A stretch of DNA of 64,000 nucleotides, from NCBI RefSeq assembly GCF_027579695.1, contig NC_083582.1:31262964-31326963 (forward strand), written 5' to 3'. The stretch's first letter is position 1; each line of letters starts with the position of its first letter. The stretch comes from Neoarius graeffei (Eukaryota; Chordata; Actinopteri; Siluriformes; Ariidae). Made by a program: the position numbers and the translations under genes. The notes beneath the pieces were generated by a model. The model was not told the DNA's origin. It did not search any database and was given only the letters and a program-made list of their open reading frames with translations. Positions 42,132 to 53,756 of the stretch are shown one piece after another.

Positions 42132-42331
42132 TTTCTCTCTCTTCCTCCAGTTTCTTCAGGGCGTCCTGTAATTTCAACCGCAGTCTCTCGTTCTCCCTCT
42201 GCGTCCGAGCCGTTTTCTCCTGATATTCCAACACCGTTTCCTTCACTACCTCCAGCACCTCCTGCACCGCCGCCGTCAGCAGCTTCACCACTCGGCAGTT
42301 CAGTCGCTCCAGTTTGGACACGTTACTGCTC
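42132..42331 (-). CDS. C2H2 zinc finger protein, upstream coiled-coil exon
   Basis: Between an acceptor (CTCGTCAAAG at about 42332) and a GTGAGT donor at 42131-42126, the frame reads SNVSKLERLNCRVVKLLTAA, VQEVLEVVKETVLEYQEKTA and RTQRENERLRLKLQDALKKL. The splice joins in phase 1 to the next exon, making ...EERE-M-SRLASM. Such a leucine-rich helical N-terminus precedes fingers in many fish ZNF genes. The initiator exon was not identified; repeats begin at about 42436. Confidence 0.75.
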
Positions 42332-42671
42332 CTTTGACGAGATGGGGGGGGGGAGAAGAAACCTATTTCGTAAAGTCGCTCCTTACAATTTGTCTTTGCA
42401 GTCAAGGGCAAATACAGTCCCAATTACATACCGTATAACGGCGCCCAAATTACGGGCTTGTCAAAAGGCCCAAAATAGACCATACGAAAATCGCCCAAAT
42501 TAGAAGAAAAAAACCCTGTTTCATAAGGGTGGAGAACCCAAAATATTTTTAAATTAATATTAAATGTCATTTTTTAGTATATATATTTCAATTTGTTGTT
42601 CAGTCGCTTCATAACATGAAGTGAACATGAAATGCGTCTAGCGGTTACCGTAAACCGTGTCTGAGTCTCTG

Positions 42672-44258
42672 CATACCTGCCAACCTTGAAAAAATTTTAT
42701 GAGTACAATTTTACAATTTCATGAGTTCCCCCCCCCCGCATCAACCTCACCCCAACCCGGCGCGCATGCGTCCCCACAGACCACAACCACACTTTCAATC
42801 CAGTTTTATTGATTGACCTTGGGAACATAGTCCAGTTTTGTAAAACATTCCTAATGATAGACTTTGGGAAACTGTTATTGATGGCTCTTGGGAACTTCCT
42901 TCTGTTTTGAAAAGCACAACAAACATTAAATACATGTGCAAATGAAATGAAATTAAACCAGAGCCACTCTTTCAAAATAAATAACGCATTAAATTAATAC
43001 AATCCCCGACTCGCTCTAGCCACCTCTGGCTGCACTCAAGTCAGAGACCATAGACATATAAACATAGACGCCGCATTGAGCTGGATGTCCCGTTGCTGGG
43101 ATACGTCAGAGTGTCCGCCATATTGGATGTGGCAAATCTTCCCCGTAAACCAACGCAAGTAAATGGACTGAACTTCATAAAGCCCCTTTCTACAATAATA
43201 TTTAACTCGATGCCTTTTATTCACCCATTAAGACACACACGTATATATTTGGGAAACAAACAGGCATCAAAACAACACATATAACTTTTAATGTGATGGT
43301 TATAAATAGTGTGCGAAATACCCTGTACACTGCAAACTAGCGACAGATACGCGATAGATAGCTCAGGTAAGCTAATCAGTCAGCATACCGTAGCAAGCTA
43401 CCAAAACCTGAGGCCACAATAACCAACCTACAAGACTGAATATGATAAATGATGGAAATAGTGGAAAAACTGGAAATAGTGAATGAAAATAAAAATGTAC
43501 TGTTTTATTTATTGAGTCACCACACAGACCTACTCTCGTTGAATAAAGTGAGCTGAATGAGCGCCAAACTGAGTTCGGCCAGGTTCTAACGTCATACCAA
43601 AACAAAATACATCACTGATTCCTTCACATTCAGAAAGGTTAAAAACATTCATCATACGTTCAAAAACGTTCATCATAGTGTGGCACTGTATTCTCTAATT
43701 CTCACTGCTTATAACTCTACACCTACCCGGTGGAGATGAGCTGGGAAACTGAAGACTGAAGGAACAGTATTGAAAAGTATTTTTCCAGTCTCACCTGTGA
43801 AAGGTAATCCCATGTGATCTCGTTTGGACGGTAAACCTGTTGGTACAGTTAAACGCAGCACATGAATGAGGCATCTTTATTCTCGGCTACTGTCTAGACG
43901 CTATACCAGAGACGGCTGAAGAATCTCCACTTTGCCACATCCAATATGGCGGCGAGGATGACGTATGATTCTACGCGGCGTCTATGTTTATATGTCTATG
44001 TCAGAGATGCGAAGGAGGAAGGGGAGGGGGTGAAGAGGGCAGAGCCACATGCTCTGGAAGAGGGGCGGGGGGATTGGGCAAAGCGTTCCATTCTGGCTTT
44101 GAATTTTCTCACAGATCAGCGGTATCAACTTCAGCGAGAACTTGACTGAAATGCGAGTTCGGACGATATGCGTACTTTTTAATGTGAAAACGTACAGTCG
44201 TACAATGAGGTAAAAATTCGTAGCGGCTACGCAAGATGCGTACAGGTTGGCAGGTCTG
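42672..44258. mobile_element. hAT-like element with 6-bp TSD, interrupted
   Basis: Ends CATACCTGCCAACCTTG and CAGGTTGGCAGGTCTG are inverted. TCTCTG at 42666-42671 and 44259-44264. Contains the nested hAT at 43048-43999. No protein recognised. Confidence 0.7.
43048..43999. mobile_element. hAT-type element, TSD GTCAGAGA
   Basis: Ends ATAGACATATAAACATAGAC and GTCTATGTTTATATGTCTAT. 8-bp TSD GTCAGAGA at 43040-43047 and 44000-44007. The subterminal arms also pair (CCATATTGGATGTGGCAAA with its inverse near 43935). Non-coding. Confidence 0.85.
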
Positions 44259-45117
44259 TCTCTGACGTCTGAATGTCGTAAAATATACTTCCTTTGTTTA
44301 TGTTGTGAAATTCTCAACGATTCATGATAACACGTGGCTGTCGGTTTGTGATAATTCTAAGAGTAATAACTTTGTGTTGTTGAATGACTGTTATACTAAT
44401 TATACTACTGGACCTATTATTAATACGTAAAGACATACTACAAACTATTTTATGTGGTTATATTATATATTGATATCTTGTTTTATTTTAATTGATATTA
44501 TTGAATTGACATATTCTAGCTTTTTCGATATGTATCAATAGCTTAATTTAGACAGATACATACATGTCATATTTTTGATATTTTGATTGTTCTAGATTAT
44601 TGTTTCACTGTTTGAGATTTTAAAGTTCTCTGCTGCCCATACTCTTGTGCAAATAGATTGATATTACATATTGTTTCCCATTTTTCATGCATATAAAAAA
44701 ATTCATGAACTATTTTTATCTTTTTTATTTATTCAGAATGTTGGAGAAAACTTTGGACTTTTTAGATACAGCACTACTTTATACTTGCACATGATTATGT
44801 AATTTCTATTATTTTTATTACTTGATCTATTTATAATTGGTTATAAAAATTACTAAAAATGATACGTCAAAAATTTTCGGCACGCTACGCGCGAAAATAG
44901 TAAAAAAAAAATTTTTTGGCTCGCTATGGTGCCCAAATTAAAACCTGTCTTTGCCCCTGTCAGTTTGGTCAGTGCACTCAGCCCAGATCACCATCTCTTT
45001 GGCTCCCAAATGACTTCTTACCTTTTTTTTTTTTTTTTATTGTTCAGTATAACCTTAACATTACACACATTACGGAACATAAACACTACAGTTTGTTACT
45101 ATGCTATGAAAGTAAAA

Positions 45118-45412
45118 TTGGGGCAAGATAGTGGTGCAGTGGGTAACATTGCCACCTCACAGCTCCAGGGTCCCTGGTTTTATTCTGAGCCCGGGTTATT
45201 GTCTCTGAGGAGTTTCATATGTCCTCCCTGTGTCCAAGTGGGTTTCTTCCGGTTTCTCCAGTATCCTGCCGCCTCCCGACATGTATCTAGGTGGATTGGT
45301 GAGTCTAAATTGCCCCAAAGTGTAAAACAGTGTGTGATAGACTGGTGTCCCATCCTCCTGACACAAAGTGTTCATGGATCCACCACCACCCTGACCAGGA
45401 TAAAGCATTACT
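45118..45412 (+). mobile_element. Diverged tRNA-headed SINE
   Basis: Head AGATAGTGGTGCAGTGGGTA and CACCTCACAGCTCCAGGGTC, body GGGTTTCTTCCGGTTTCTCC, then GTCTAAATTGCCCCAAAGTG. Same module order as family 1 but much older. Confidence 0.75.
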
Positions 45413-45935
45413 GAAGAATTATGGATCAATGCCCAACGACCAATCGCTGTTCTAATCACCGCTGTTTGTCCACCCGTGCACTTCTTTGTTCTTTATTTTT
45501 TTTAACTCTTTCTGGTAATATTTACAACAAGAAAAGCAAGTTTTTCCATCCGTAAGCGTTTTCCTCACATCTATTTTCTGACTCATCGCTACCAACTACT
45601 GCTTCATGTTTAGTTTCTTAGTAGAAATGATATAATTTTGTAAACGCGCAAATGGTTAATCTGTAGTGCCACGACTAAAGACTTTTTCTTTCTAGAAGAA
45701 GAAAGTTATAATCCCTACGTGTCTTCAGAAACTCTAACTTCTTCATGTAACACATTTTAAAGTGCATTTCCTGGACCAAATTCGTTTTTTTTTTTTTAAA
45801 TATGACAGTATGTCCCTTTACACACTCATCCAGAAGGGTAATTTTGCACAAGGCCATCTGTCTACAGCAGAAAAAAATAAAATAAAACACGTCTGGAAAA
45901 ATCCCAAGGGAGTCTGGAGCCAGATTCGTGACGTT

Positions 45936-47826
45936 TAAGCATGCACCGATACCGATACTGGCATCGGCATCGGCCCCGATACTCCACTAATATACTCATA
46001 CTCGTACTTGTCAAACAGTTGCCGATACCATGAACCGATACCAGTGCCGATCCCATGCGCCGATACCAATGTTCCCCGCAGCGCTTTTTGTTCCATTCGA
46101 GAGAGAAAAAAAAACTGAAGCATTGTTGAGCTCAGGCTTGAGCATAATATGATAGGCTATACCATGCGCCGATAGTGTTCCGTGAAGCGCCTTTTGCCAG
46201 CGTCCGTTCGACGAAAAAAAGCCTCTCCCAGGAAAAAAATTGTAAATCTCAAGCATTGAGCGTAGGCTAATTTCGTCAGAAGACAAAAAAAATTGTTCGA
46301 CAACAACCCATTTTTCCATGACGAAGATGTGTTTGCGTAGTCATGAAACAGTGCCGTCAAAACATCTTTCCCCAACACTGTCATTTTAAACATCTCTCCA
46401 CACTCCACTCCCTTTCGCTGCCATACGCAGATAGGCCTACGCTAAGATCCCCAACGTTGTCCTTTTTTAATGTTGGCTATTCGCCTAGGTAAGGGTTTTG
46501 TAGGACAGGCTACTCACTAACAAACAAATGAAAATCGGATTTTTGTATAGGTGAATCCAACCGGCAGAGTTTTTAAGTACGAGTCCAACCGGGAGAGTTT
46601 AAGAGTGAAGAGTGAGAGAGAGAGCTTTAAGAAATGGCTGATTGAGTTTTCCAACTTGTTTCAGTTGAGGGCAACGCTAAGACCAAGGAAATTGACGTCC
46701 CATCTACAGGTATGGAGCTCCACGAGCACGGGACACGATGTTGCGAATGGACAGCAACAGCGTCTGCCTAACAAGTTCTGCGACTGAACAAGAGCGTGCT
46801 CGAGGCATTCAACTCTCCTGCAGCACACAGCAGGATGTGCGCACATGCACATGAGAGGAAGGAGGGAGGGGGCATATTTTAGTCTGCATTACTGGCGATG
46901 GAAATTAAATAATACATCGTCGCCGGCCGCCACTGTTATCTTGTGCGCTCTCTGTGATGTTGCGATGGTCACTGCTCCTCCCTTTCACGCCCTTGTCTTG
47001 TTGCTAAATGTAAATGGAGTAGTTTAAGCGCACCACCAGAACAACCCTTAAGTCAACCAAGACCGCAATGTTGCGGAAGGCCGATGATAGAGGGGGTAAG
47101 TGACCAGCGGAGTGAAATGATCACGCTGCATGTGGTAACTCACTGCTCTCTCCTCCCTTCATCAACAATCGGTCTTACATGTTGCAAGAGTGCAAGTCTT
47201 TCTTGACTTTGAAAGTTGGACATTGTAATCTAATCCAAATAAATAGCAGCCTTTTTCAGAAATTGCAGCAGCTAAATATTTAATTCTTTGTGTAGGCTAT
47301 TTGCAATGAGTGTAGTTTTCTGGGAGTGAATGTTGCGCGACAATCGAGAGAGGTTGCACACAGAAGCGCAGATAGCCTTGTAGCCCACGTTACACTGCCA
47401 GCAGACAGCGCCTCTTCATTTCACGGTAGCGCTTCTTTTGCAACCTTGTTATGTAGGCCTAGTAGGCCTAGCGCAGCAGCGCTTAGGTTTTGCAACATTA
47501 TTGTAACAATGTTGCAAAAGATAAGCGCTACCGTGAAGAGGCGCTGTCTGGCTGTGTGACGTGGACTCAAGGCTACTCTGCGCTTCTGGAGCAGCGGAGA
47601 TTGTCAATGTGAACCCGTGTGCATGATCACTCCAGTTAGAAAACAACATTCACGGGAAATAGATAAAGTAGGCCTATTAAATATTCAAATGCTGCAATTT
47701 TTGAAAAATTATATTTTAATAACATCAACAGTATCGGTATCGGTAGTACTCGGTATCGGCAAGTACTGAAATGATAGTACTCATACTCGTATCGGTTTTC
47801 ACAAATGTGGTATCGGTGCATCTCTA
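45936..47826. mobile_element. hAT element with GCACCGATACCGATACTG ends
   Basis: Left end TAAGCATGCACCGATACCGA, right end ATCGGTGCATCTCTA. 8-bp TSD GTGACGTT at 45928-45935 and 47827-47834. Repeated CGATACC/GGTATCG motifs in both arms. No transposase recognised. Confidence 0.9.
47385..47590. repeat. Imperfect palindrome inside the hAT element
   Basis: CAGACAGCGCCTCTTCAT and ACGGTAGCGCTTCTTTTGCA on the left pair with TGCAAAAGATAAGCGCTACC and GAAGAGGCGCTGTCTGGC on the right; stems of about 90 bp around a short loop near 47460-47500. Confidence 0.8.
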
Positions 47827-47832
47827 GTGACG

Positions 47833-47994
47833 TTATGTGCGGAAGCGCCAGCAGGCTGTGCGAGCTTTGCACGGTTTCAGTGCACAGCCTGTGTAGACCA
47901 AGCGCTCCCATTTCTCTCTCACTGGGAAACGATGAGTACTAATCCCATCAAGATTGGTGTTGCTACACCCTCCGACGATACATCTGTTAACCAT
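47833..47994 (-). pseudogene. THAP exon remnant of Kolobok-like element
   Basis: ATG at 47994: MVNRCIVGGCSNTNLDGIST then HRFPVREKWERLVYTG, with the first zinc pair (C-x4-C) and the HRFP phrase of THAP domains. The second zinc pair is missing because the hAT at 45936-47826 and its TSD lie just downstream. Confidence 0.7.
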
Positions 47995-49038
47995 TTTAAT
48001 AATTACGTGATAACGTTGAAGAAATTTGCAGAAAACCACCAGGTCGTTTTCTCAAACAAACCAGCGCTGACGTAGGATTCAGAGGGAGGCGTCCCGCACG
48101 CGACGTCACGAAAATCAATGTTTCCCGGGAAATCCAAATGCTGAGTTTTTTCAGAGGCGGACCAATTCACCTCAAATGCCTTGATTTCAACTGAATTTTT
48201 CTGGTATTGCGCAAGGTAAAAAAATTGCAGAGAATGCAGAATGTTACAGATATTTGACCAAAGTTTAATATAAAACAGGAGAATTACACTGATCTTGCTC
48301 CTGAATTTACCCGCGATATGCACTTTAAGCTTTATGCAAATGAGATCATGATGTCACTGCTCAATGACCAATCGCTGTTCGTCCACCCGTGCACTTCTTT
48401 GTTCTTTTTAAACTCTTTCTGGTGATATTTACAACAAGAAAAGCAAGCTTTTCCATCCGTAAGCGTTTTCCTCACATCTATTTTCTGACTCATCGCTACC
48501 AACTACTGCTTCATGTTTACTTTCTTAGTAGAAATTATATAATTTTGTAGACGCGCAAATGGTTAATCTGTAGTGCCAGGACTAAAGACTATTTCTTTCA
48601 ATAAGAAGGATAAGATCTTCAGAAAGCTTAAAATGTGTTCCTTCTTCATGTAACACATTTTAGGGTGTTTTCACACTTGGTCCCTTTCAGCCATTTAACC
48701 GAACTCAGATCGATGACTCAGCATTTTTGCGCATATGTGAACACTCCAACCGTACCCAGACCCCTTTAAAGCGAACCGAACTGAGACCACCTCAGGAGGT
48801 GGTCTCAGTACGGTTCGCTAAAAATCAACGGTATGGTTCGCATAATCTGCGCATTGTGAACAAAAAGCGCACCGGGTTCACTTCGCCTTTTTCACTGTAG
48901 TTTAACCTTCTTCGTTTGCTGTAGTTGGTCACGTGACTGTAGCAGGGAAACTCAACTTCCTTTTGGAACTTACCACAGCCGCTTTACAGTTCTCTGAACT
49001 TACTGACTGATGAGTCGGCCACAATAATTAATATATAT

Positions 49039-49646
49039 GAGTGATTCCACGCTTATGGGTACTGAAATGGGGACATGAACTTATTTTTAAAAATTCACCT
49101 AAAACCATTTCTTTTTTTTACCATCAGGTCACAAAACATGTAATCTTTAATGAATGATATGTTAAAAGATAACTTTAATTTTCTGAGATGTAATAAAAAC
49201 ATATTTATATGCCAAAGTCAGAACGTAACAGAAGTGTTGTGGACATATATATTCTCAATTTTAACAATGTAGAATTACTTTTTGAAACATAGGAAGGTGA
49301 TGTTTTAGCAAATATAATTAATAAACATGTGTAGTAGAATAAACATACACATTCTTTCAATAAGATTAACATGGTATATAGCTAGATTGTAATTAATTTG
49401 TAACAGACGCGAGATGGACAATCGTAACAGAAGTAATGTAACAGACATCATTTTGGAACTCATAGGCTTGACTTTGGCATATAAATATGTTTTTATTACA
49501 TCTCAGAAAATTAAAGTTATCTTTTAACATATCATTCATTAAAGATTACATGTTTTGTGACCTGATGGTAAAAAAAGAAATGGTTTTAGGTGAATTTTTA
49601 AAAATAAGTTCATGTCCCCATTTCAGTACCCATAAGCGTGGAATCA

Positions 49647-49649
<3 letters not shown>
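49039..49649. mobile_element. Long-palindrome element, copy 2
   Basis: About 97 percent like copy 1 at 35218-35822 by eye, with the complete right arm (TTTTTAAAAATAAG at about 49594 is missing in copy 1). Inserted in an AT-rich site, so the 4-bp duplication (ATAT) is only suggestive. Confidence 0.85.

Positions 49650-49697
<48 letters not shown>
49650..49697. repeat. (TA)n microsatellite
   Basis: Uninterrupted AT/TA dinucleotides directly next to the palindromic element, probably expanded from its target site. Confidence 0.95.
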
Positions 49698-49701
<4 letters not shown>

Positions 49702-49969
49702 AATTTATTTTCCTTAATCCGCACTATTTTGATCAAAGAATACAGCAGGGCAAGCATGGCAGCAGACATTTTGATTCAAGAGAAAATTACCCAGAATTCC
49801 GTGCACTGGGGGTCTGAGGGCTCTACAGGACCTGGTGTGAACAGAAAGAGGACTGAGGCCCCATCAAAGCTTAACTGGACCAGAAAGAGAACCCAGTCCT
49901 CTTTGTAATAAATTCACAGTGTGAACACAAAAAGAATGGAGTTCTTTTTCTGTTGGTCCACTTCTTGAA

Positions 49970-50697
49970 CTATGTTCACACTGCAAGGCTTAATGCTCAA
50001 TTCCGATTTTTTTGTGAAATCCGATTTTTTTGTGAGGTCGTTCACATTAACAAATATATGCGACTTGTATGTGATCCTCAGTATGAACGAAAAGCGACCT
50101 AAAAGTGTTCCGCATGCGCATTGCAGAATATGACGACGTCACACGCAGTGAGCATGGCCAGTGTTTATGGAAGTAACCTAAAGTTTCCTGTGTATGACAG
50201 TAGCCAGCATGGAGTACCTGGCGATGATGCAGTTGTTGTTGCGATGGAGCCAGAACATGCACAATAGCCTGATGTTAAGGAGGAGGTTGGGAAGGAAGAG
50301 GGCAAGGGTTTTGGCTCAGGCGTTCTGCGGGGTAGTGACTGCAACCTCCGTTCAAAGGAACGTGTGGGTGCGGAGTCGCATTGATGTCATGCGCCATGTT
50401 GTTGTAACTTTTTTTGAGAGACCCGCCGCCTACTTCAGCGCAGAATAGTGACGTTTGTGGCTTGTTGATGACGTGTAAGTCGGATGAATGCGACCCGGCG
50501 GTTCAGACTGAAGTCGCATATGAAAAGATCGGATAGGAATCGGAATTAGGACCACATATCCAAACGCCCTGGGTCGGATTTGAAAAAATCGGATCTGTGT
50601 CGTTCATATTGTCAATAAAAGATCGGATACAGGTCACATATGGGCGAAAAAATCGGATTTGAGTCACTTCAGCCTGCAGTGTGAATGTAGTGTTAGT
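49970..50697 (+). mobile_element. Harbinger-like MITE with TTCACACTGCA ends
   Basis: ACTATGTTCACACTGCAAGG and GCCTGCAGTGTGAATGTAGT are inverted; the arms contain repeated AAATCGGAT/ATCCGATTT motifs. A plus-strand frame at 50194-50445 (MTVASMEYLAMMQLLLRWSQ, then an RKRARVLAQAF-like basic stretch) may be a remnant of its protein but has no domain I recognise. Confidence 0.65.
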
Positions 50698-50799
50698 CCA
50701 CTTAAAGAGGACCGAGTCTGGTTCCTTTAAAGGGGACCAGGTGTGAAAACACCCTTAATCTTTATGCAAATGAGACCATGATGTCATCAGGTGACTTCT

Positions 50800-51420
50800 A
50801 GCCACTTCTTGAGCACACATGAGCTACTTCCCCCTGAAAGGAACAGCCAGTGTTCCAATGTTTTCCCCTCAAATTTGAATCAAAAGTCCAAAACCTAGCC
50901 TATGGAAGAATTAATTAATAACTGCGTTTACACACAAGAGGTCGAGCAACTCTCTTAAATCCTCCACCTAACGACTCACTGAGCAGGAGATTAGATTAGA
51001 TTAGATTTGGAAATAAAGGATGAATTACCGAGACAGGCTCTTATCCAGCGCCGCTGTTGACATGGCAACCGGTTTAATAAAGCGATAACAACGCGTTAAA
51101 TTAACAGAGTAAACAAACACGGAAGCAAATTAATAACCGGTGATTAGTTAAGAGAATTTCACAGCTATGGGTTTATTTAAAAATTAAATAAATACATAAA
51201 TACGAGTCATATATTCCCGAAGATATACCAAGTTAATAAACAAATTAATGTCGATTTATTTTCGCCCCTATCGCTGTTATTAGTCACACTCCTCCAACCA
51301 CTTCCTACTCAGCTTTTATTTACTTCCGGTATGGGTGCCGATTTCAAAATAAAAGCTCCAAAAATTTTTGTTGCAGTCTTTTTTTTTAAGAAGAAAATAT
51401 TTATTCATCACACTCTTGTG
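50800..51420. other. No supported feature
   Basis: Sequence without repeats shared elsewhere in the window and without coding signals; ATTAGATTAGATTAGATT is the only simple motif. It could be unique host DNA. Confidence 0.5.
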
Positions 51421-51457
51421 AAATTCCTCTCTGCATTTAACCCATCTGAAGCAGTGA

Positions 51458-51497
<40 letters not shown>

Positions 51498-51560
51498 CAG
51501 TGTGCAGCCATGCTAACAGCACCTGGGGAGTTAGGTGCCTCGCTCAAGGCTGTCCCATAT
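51421..51560 (-). mobile_element. SINE fragment, second family, with (CA)n
   Basis: AATTCCTCTCTGCATTTAAC and GGGGAGTTAGGTGCCTCGCT are the reverse of the 3' half of the SINE at 25806-26140; a (CA)n expansion at 51463-51494 lies where that copy has TGTGTGTG. The family 1 SINE at 51585 follows the CGCATGTCTTTGGAC phrase. Confidence 0.75.
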
Positions 51561-51584
51561 TAACCTAACCGCATGTCTTTGGAC

Positions 51585-51960
51585 GGGCGGCACGGTGGTG
51601 TAGTGGTTAGCGCTGTCACCTCACAGCAAGAAGGTCCGGGGTTCGAACCCCGTGGCCGGCGAGGGCCTTTCTGTGTGGAGTTTGCATGTTCTCCCCGTGT
51701 CCGCGTGGGTTTCCTCCGGGTGCTCCGGTTTCCCCCACAGTCCAAAGACATGCAGGTTAGGTGGCTCTAAAGTGACCATAGGTGTGAATGTGAGTGTGAA
51801 TGGTTGTCTGTGTCTATGTGTCAGCCCTGTGATGACCTGGCGACTTGTCCAGGGTGTACCCCGCCTTTCGCCCATAGTCAGCTGGGATAGGCTCCAGCTT
51901 GCCTGCGACCCTATAGAACAGGATAAAGCGGCTAGAGATAATGAGATGAGATGAGATGAG
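51585..51960 (+). mobile_element. tRNA-headed SINE, full length (family 1)
   Basis: Complete copy lacking a few bp at the GGTTAGGTTAACTGG position; ends in a (GATGA)n tail. No TSD found, perhaps because it landed inside another SINE. Confidence 0.9.
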
Positions 51961-52078
51961 TGCAGGAGCATAAAAATGGGATTGAGCGACCTCCTTCTAT
52001 TGTTGGTAGTAGCAGCAACTAAACAGGAGGTCAAAACCGTTGATCTGTTTTCTGAGCTCAGTAGCCATGGCTGTAAGG

Positions 52079-52255
52079 TTAGAGAAGCAGCTTTGAGACC
52101 AAAAGGTTGCTGGTTCAATTCCCTGGACCAGCACGACTGGGTGAAGTGGCCTTAAGCAAGGCACCTAAACCCCCAAATGCTCCCCAGGCTGCTCTGGGTA
52201 TGTTGGACGTCGCTCTGGAAGATCGTCTGCTAAATGCCTGTAATATAACGTCCAT
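52079..52255 (+). mobile_element. SINE fragment, third type
   Basis: GACCAAAAGGTTGCTGGTTC and TGCTAAATGCCTGTAATATA match, in opposite orientation, the fragment at 32636-32828. Confidence 0.7.
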
Positions 52256-52311
52256 TCCTGTGAAGGGTCTGATCTGCCAAATGTAAAAATGATCAAATAA
52301 AATAAACTAGT

Positions 52312-52676
52312 GGGGCAGCACGGTGGTGTAGTGGTTAGCGCTGTCGCCGGGTTCAAGCCCTGTGGCCGACGAGGGCTTTTCTGTGTGGAGTTTGCATGTT
52401 CTCCCCGTGTCTGCCTGGGTTTCCTCCGGGTGCTCCGGTTTCCCCCACAGTCCAAAGACATGCAGGTTAGGTTAACTGGTGACTCTAAATTGACCGTAGG
52501 TGTGAATGTGAGTGTGAATGGTTGTCTGTGTCTATGTGTCAGCCCTGTGATGACCTGGCGACTTGTCCAGGGTGTACCCCGCCTCTCGCCCGTAGTCAGC
52601 TGGGATAGGCTCCAGCTTGCCTGCGACCCTGTAGAACAGGATAAAGCGGCTAGAGATGATGAGATGAGATGAGATG
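52312..52676 (+). mobile_element. tRNA-headed SINE (family 1) with head deletion
   Basis: About 19 bp are missing between the A and B boxes (GCTGTCGCC joins directly to GGGTTCAAGCCC), so its internal promoter spacing is altered. The rest is complete. No TSD. Confidence 0.9.
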
Positions 52677-52785
52677 TCTTTGGAATACACAAAGAAAGGC
52701 AACCACCAGCCGCTGGGCTTGAACCCAGAACCTAATTGCTGTGAGGCGACCGTGCTAACCACTTACACCACTGTGCCGCCCACAG
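52677..52785 (-). mobile_element. SINE fragment (family 1-like), reverse
   Basis: Reverse head GAACCCAGAACCTAATTGCT, GTGAGGCGACCGTGCTAACC and CACTGTGCCGCCCA; the tail is missing. It abuts the forward copy, forming a head-out inverted pair. Confidence 0.8.
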
Positions 52786-53409
52786 TGGTGTAGTGGGCGG
52801 ACTACTTTTAGATAGTCACTGAAGAATTGGATCGATGCACCAATCATAAATCGATTATTATGGATTACTTAACAATTATTCACCGAAGGTGAAGTGAATA
52901 TCGGTGAATAATATCCAAGACGGAGTTGAGGTTATTATTCACCAATATTCACTGAGCCTGAGGTGGATAATTGTTTTAGTATAAATACACAGGTGATTAT
53001 TTTAAAAAAATCATATAAAAATAATTTCAAACTTCAAAAGCAGTATGCAAATGTAATAAAGGTGCAGCACAGACTTGTCACTCACCTATGCCAAGTCACA
53101 TAAAATACTTTGTTTTGAAATCGATAAAGTAAATCACAATTCCACTTTACCTTTGAATAGTTTTAAACCAAACTTCATAGCATCTTTAGTGCTTTTAGGA
53201 ACAGCGTTTTCTTTCATCATTTGTAATTTTGAGTCACTTATGGTGACGAAACGATTGGCTGCCATTTTGCTGAGTCACTCGAGGTGATTATCGAGAAATA
53301 GTCTGAATTTCTTGACCAATCAGCGCGCATGATTTCCTATAATCACCTCTGTATTTATACTAAAACTAATTATTATCTATTATTAAATTGATTATTATTA
53401 TCGAAAAAG

Positions 53410-53756
53410 GGGCGGCACGGTGGTGTAGTGGTTAGCACTGTCGCCTCACAGCAAGAAGGTCTGGGTTTGAGCCCCGTGGCCGGCGAGGGCCTTTCTGTGT
53501 GGAGTTTGCATGTTCTCCCCGTGTCCGCGTGGGTTTCCTCCGGGTGCCCCGGTTTCCCCCACAGTCCAAAGACATGCAGGTTAGGTTAACTGGTAACTCT
53601 AAATTGACCGTAGGTGTGAATGGTTGTTTGTGTCTATGTGTCAGCCCTGTGATGACCTGGCGACTATGGCCTTTCGCCTGTAGTCAGCTGGGATAGGCTC
53701 CAGCTTGCCTGTGACCCTGTAGAACAGGATAAAGCGGCTAGAGATAATGAGATGAG
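53410..53756 (+). mobile_element. tRNA-headed SINE (family 1)
   Basis: 13-bp TSD ATTATCGAAAAAG at 53397-53409 and 53757-53769. Lacks one GTGTGAATG repeat and about 15 bp near TGTCCAGGGTGTACC. Confidence 0.95.

Larger units (their letters stand above)
42436..44935. repeat. Host repeat around the 42672 insertion
   Basis: Starts ACGGCGCCCAAATTACGGGC near 42440 and ends GCTATGGTGCCCAAATTA near 44940, a weak inverted pair, with long AT-rich non-coding sequence between 44265 and 44900. Tentative element only. Confidence 0.35.
45761..48324 (-). mobile_element. Kolobok-like element, TSD TTAA, with THAP exon
   Basis: Ends AGTGCATTTCCTGG and CCGCGATATGCACT are inverted, flanked by TTAA at 45757-45760 and 48325-48328. 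TTAA target and a THAP-bearing protein are both Kolobok features. About 665 bp of its own sequence remain, as a 1.9-kb hAT sits inside. Confidence 0.75.
45425..48355. repeat. Tandem-duplicated 360-bp unit, first copy, split by a Kolobok-like insert
   Basis: 45425-45760 plus 48325-48355 (CAATCGCTGTT... to ...TTTATGCAAATGAGATCATG) match the second copy at 48360-48662 plus 50755-50790. The first copy is split at a TTAA and the second at the same TTA. Confidence 0.8.
48663..50754. mobile_element. PIF/Harbinger-like element, TSD TTA, interrupted
   Basis: Ends GGGTGTTTTCACACTTGGTC and GACCAGGTGTGAAAACACCC. TTA at 48660-48662 and 50755-50757. Holds the palindromic element 49039-49649, a (TA)n tract and another MITE-like repeat (about 49970-50697). 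Confidence 0.85.

Noticed and set aside
45425-48662. Direct repeats of about 300 bp as LTRs of a retrovirus-like element
   Set aside because: No primer-binding site, polypurine tract or gag/pol sequence lies between them; the intervening DNA is a TTAA-flanked DNA transposon plus a hAT, and the repeats extend beyond LTR-like limits as a tandem duplication.
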